From Tabrizicola flagellatus (lineage in GTDB: Bacteria; Pseudomonadota; Alphaproteobacteria; Rhodobacterales; Rhodobacteraceae), in contig NZ_VMDU01000008.1 in NCBI RefSeq assembly GCF_008271465.1, positions 51,318 through 115,317 of the forward strand: a stretch of DNA of 64,000 nt. The letters run 5' to 3'. Shown here in pieces: positions 62,979 through 64,000 of the stretch (positions are counted from its first letter, which is position 1; each line of letters begins with the position of its first letter). The position numbers and the translations under genes were made by a program. The notes under the pieces are model-generated. The model saw only the letters and a program-made list of their open reading frames with translations. It ran no database searches and was not told the origin of the DNA.

Positions 62979-63037
62979 GATGTCCATTCCCCTCTCGGTT
63001 ACTGGACAGAGAGGGCCATGAAACGCCACACTCCGCC

Positions 63038-63051
63038 TTGACCTGCGTCAA
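63038..63051. promoter_or_regulatory. FNR/CRP-type box between usp and cupin genes
   Basis: TTGAC-CTGC-GTCAA is a perfect inverted repeat and close to the TTGAT-N4-ATCAA consensus of FNR proteins. The centre lies 66 bp upstream of the usp start and 43 bp upstream of the cupin start, so a -41.5 position with a short leader fits usp best. Confidence 0.6.
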
Positions 63052-63087
63052 GAAAGTTTACCACCAGGCAAATTACCGGAGCCCGCC

Positions 63088-63450
63088 ATGCAGCCGATCG
63101 ACCCCAAGGACCGCCGGATCGCCAATATCCGCTCGGCCGCTTTCACGCCTTTCGTCTACCCGGATGGTGTCGCCCTGGGTGACGCGGTCCTGCAACTGGA
63201 CGACGGGCAGCCGCTGGGCGTGGGCTTCCACGTCTACCGGATGCCCCCGGGCATGACGACGCGCGGCCATCGCCACAACGGGCATGAGCAGTTCCTGATC
63301 CTGGAAGGCGAGTTGATCGAAAGCGACGGCACGGTCCTGCGGGCGGGGGACATGGTGTTCTACCGCGACGGGACCGAACACAATTCCCATACGCCGAACG
63401 GCTGCCTGCTGGCCGTCCACATCGCCGCGCCGGAAACGCCTGTGGAGTGA
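63088..63450 (+). CDS. Cupin-domain protein
   Basis: A 120-residue cupin. The metal-binding motif 1 is HRHNGHEQFLILEGEL (HxHx4Ex6G-like, about 62-77) and motif 2 is GDMVFYRDGTEHNSHTPNG (about 87-105). Such small cupins are dioxygenases, isomerases or sensors; the role is unknown. GGAG precedes the ATG by 8 bp. It is convergent with a frameshifted SDR gene, 7 bp apart at the stops. Confidence 0.82.
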   Translation: MQPIDPKDRRIANIRSAAFTPFVYPDGVALGDAVLQLDDGQPLGVGFHVYRMPPGMTTRGHRHNGHEQFLILEGELIESDGTVLRAGDMVFYRDGTEHNSHTPNGCLLAVHIAAPETPVE

Positions 63451-63457
63451 TCCCTGG

Positions 63458-64000
63458 TCAGGCCACGGCCTGCGCCCCGGTGATCTCGACCAGCGAGCCG
63501 CACATGAAGGCCGCCTCTTCCGAGGCGAGGAAGGCGACAAGCGCCGCCACATCCTCGGGCCTCCCGATCCGCCCGAACGGGACCAGCCTGTCGAGATTGG
63601 CGATGGTGCGGCCCGACCGCCTGACCCCGGCTTCCAGCATCGGCGTGTGGATCTCTCCGGGGCAGACCGCATTCACCCGGATCTTCTGCGGGGCATAAGT
63701 CCCGTGCCAGGTTCTGGGTAAAGCTGGCCACCGCCGCCTTGGTCACGTTGTAGGCGATGTGGTTCGGCGCCGGATGCAGGCCCCATTGCGAGGCGGTGTT
63801 GACGATGGCCCCTCCGCCTTGCGCGATCATCGACGGCAGGGCCGCCTGGCACAGGTGGAACATGGCGTCGATGTTGACCGCAAAGGACAGATCCCAGTCT
63901 TCCACCGTCAGGCTCAAGAGCGGCCCGCGCCGGTTGATCCCGGCATTGATGATGTGACCGCCCCCCGACGGCATCGATGTGCCAAGGTGGGTCTGCGAGG
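63458..64000 (-). pseudogene. Frameshifted short-chain dehydrogenase, cut by window end
   Basis: Two frames make one classical SDR. The upstream frame reads HIINAGINRRGPLLSLTVED and holds YNVTKAAVASFTQNLARD (the YxxxK site). The downstream frame resumes YAPQKIRVNAVCPGEIHTPM and ends LVEITGAQAVA. An extra base in TTATG near 63697-63698 explains the break. A second possible slip lies in the 6-C run at 63961-63966, where the motif before NAGI is disturbed. Either a miscall or a decaying gene. Confidence 0.75.

Noticed and set aside
1..64000. CRISPR arrays, prophage, IS elements, tRNA or rRNA genes
   Set aside because: No regularly spaced direct repeats, transposase or integrase frames, tRNA-like cloverleafs or rRNA sequence were seen by eye.

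Overview
The window looks like chromosomal DNA of an alphaproteobacterium of the Rhodobacteraceae (Rhodobacter, Gemmobacter, Paracoccus and relatives). It is rich in G+C (about two thirds by eye). Three arrangements point to that family: lapA-trpF-trpB next to ihfB/rpsA/cmk; chvI-chvG-hprK-rapZ-EIIA-HPr divergent from pckA; and the rpoZ-rsh-pdxJ-acpS-lepB-rnc-era-recO block. I saw no rRNA or tRNA genes, CRISPR array, phage or insertion sequence.

Layout. 1-5 kb: housekeeping genes on the minus strand (trpB fragment, trpF, lapA, ihfB, rpsA, cmk), then a cold-shock gene. 5-11 kb: a receiver-like orphan, a class II aldolase-like protein, a twin-transmembrane small protein, a cobalamin adenosyltransferase, etfBA, a DUF6473 protein and 3-hydroxybutyryl-CoA dehydrogenase. 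11-19 kb: a frameshifted orphan, an acyltransferase, the regulatory PTS / HPr kinase / RapZ / ChvGI block, and divergent pckA. 19-24.8 kb: a TSUP permease, a DUF3859 protein, probable (2S)-methylsuccinyl-CoA dehydrogenase (ethylmalonyl-CoA pathway), an SDR reductase and an MFS permease. 24.8-35.5 kb: the minus-strand block from folK and rpoZ to recO, with a nuclease-like gene lodged head-on between rnc and era. 35.6-48.3 kb: mostly plus-strand household genes (NYN RNase-like, ispH, rnhA, TRIC channel, TetR, MalY/PatB-like lyase, L,D-transpeptidase, cbiB, lytic transglycosylase, glycosyltransferase) and a minus-strand def/def-like/fmt set. 48.3-62.4 kb: a methylated-amine catabolic island. 62.5-64 kb: a universal stress protein, a cupin and a frameshifted SDR gene cut by the window end.

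The methylamine island holds tmm (trimethylamine to TMAO), tdm (TMAO to dimethylamine plus formaldehyde, as a DUF1989-GcvT fusion) and dmmDABC (dimethylamine oxidation). It also holds an Amt transporter, an APC permease and a GlxA-type regulator overlapping the end of dmmC. Terminator-like hairpins split it into several transcription units, all on the minus strand except one EamA permease. Two members are poorly explained: a group II truncated haemoglobin 5 bp after tdm, and a 53-residue membrane miniprotein directly after amt with a near-perfect Shine-Dalgarno. Methylamine oxidation genes (gmaS, mgs, mgd) are not in the window.

At the non-coding level there are two dispersed inverted-repeat families. 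One is a ~65-75 bp element (four copies) sitting 2-10 bp after stop codons of plus-strand genes. The other is a ~24-31 bp palindrome centred on TTCG(N)CGAA (four copies) lying between co-directional genes. Several start codons are GTG or TTG and overlap the upstream stop codon, which implies tight translational coupling.
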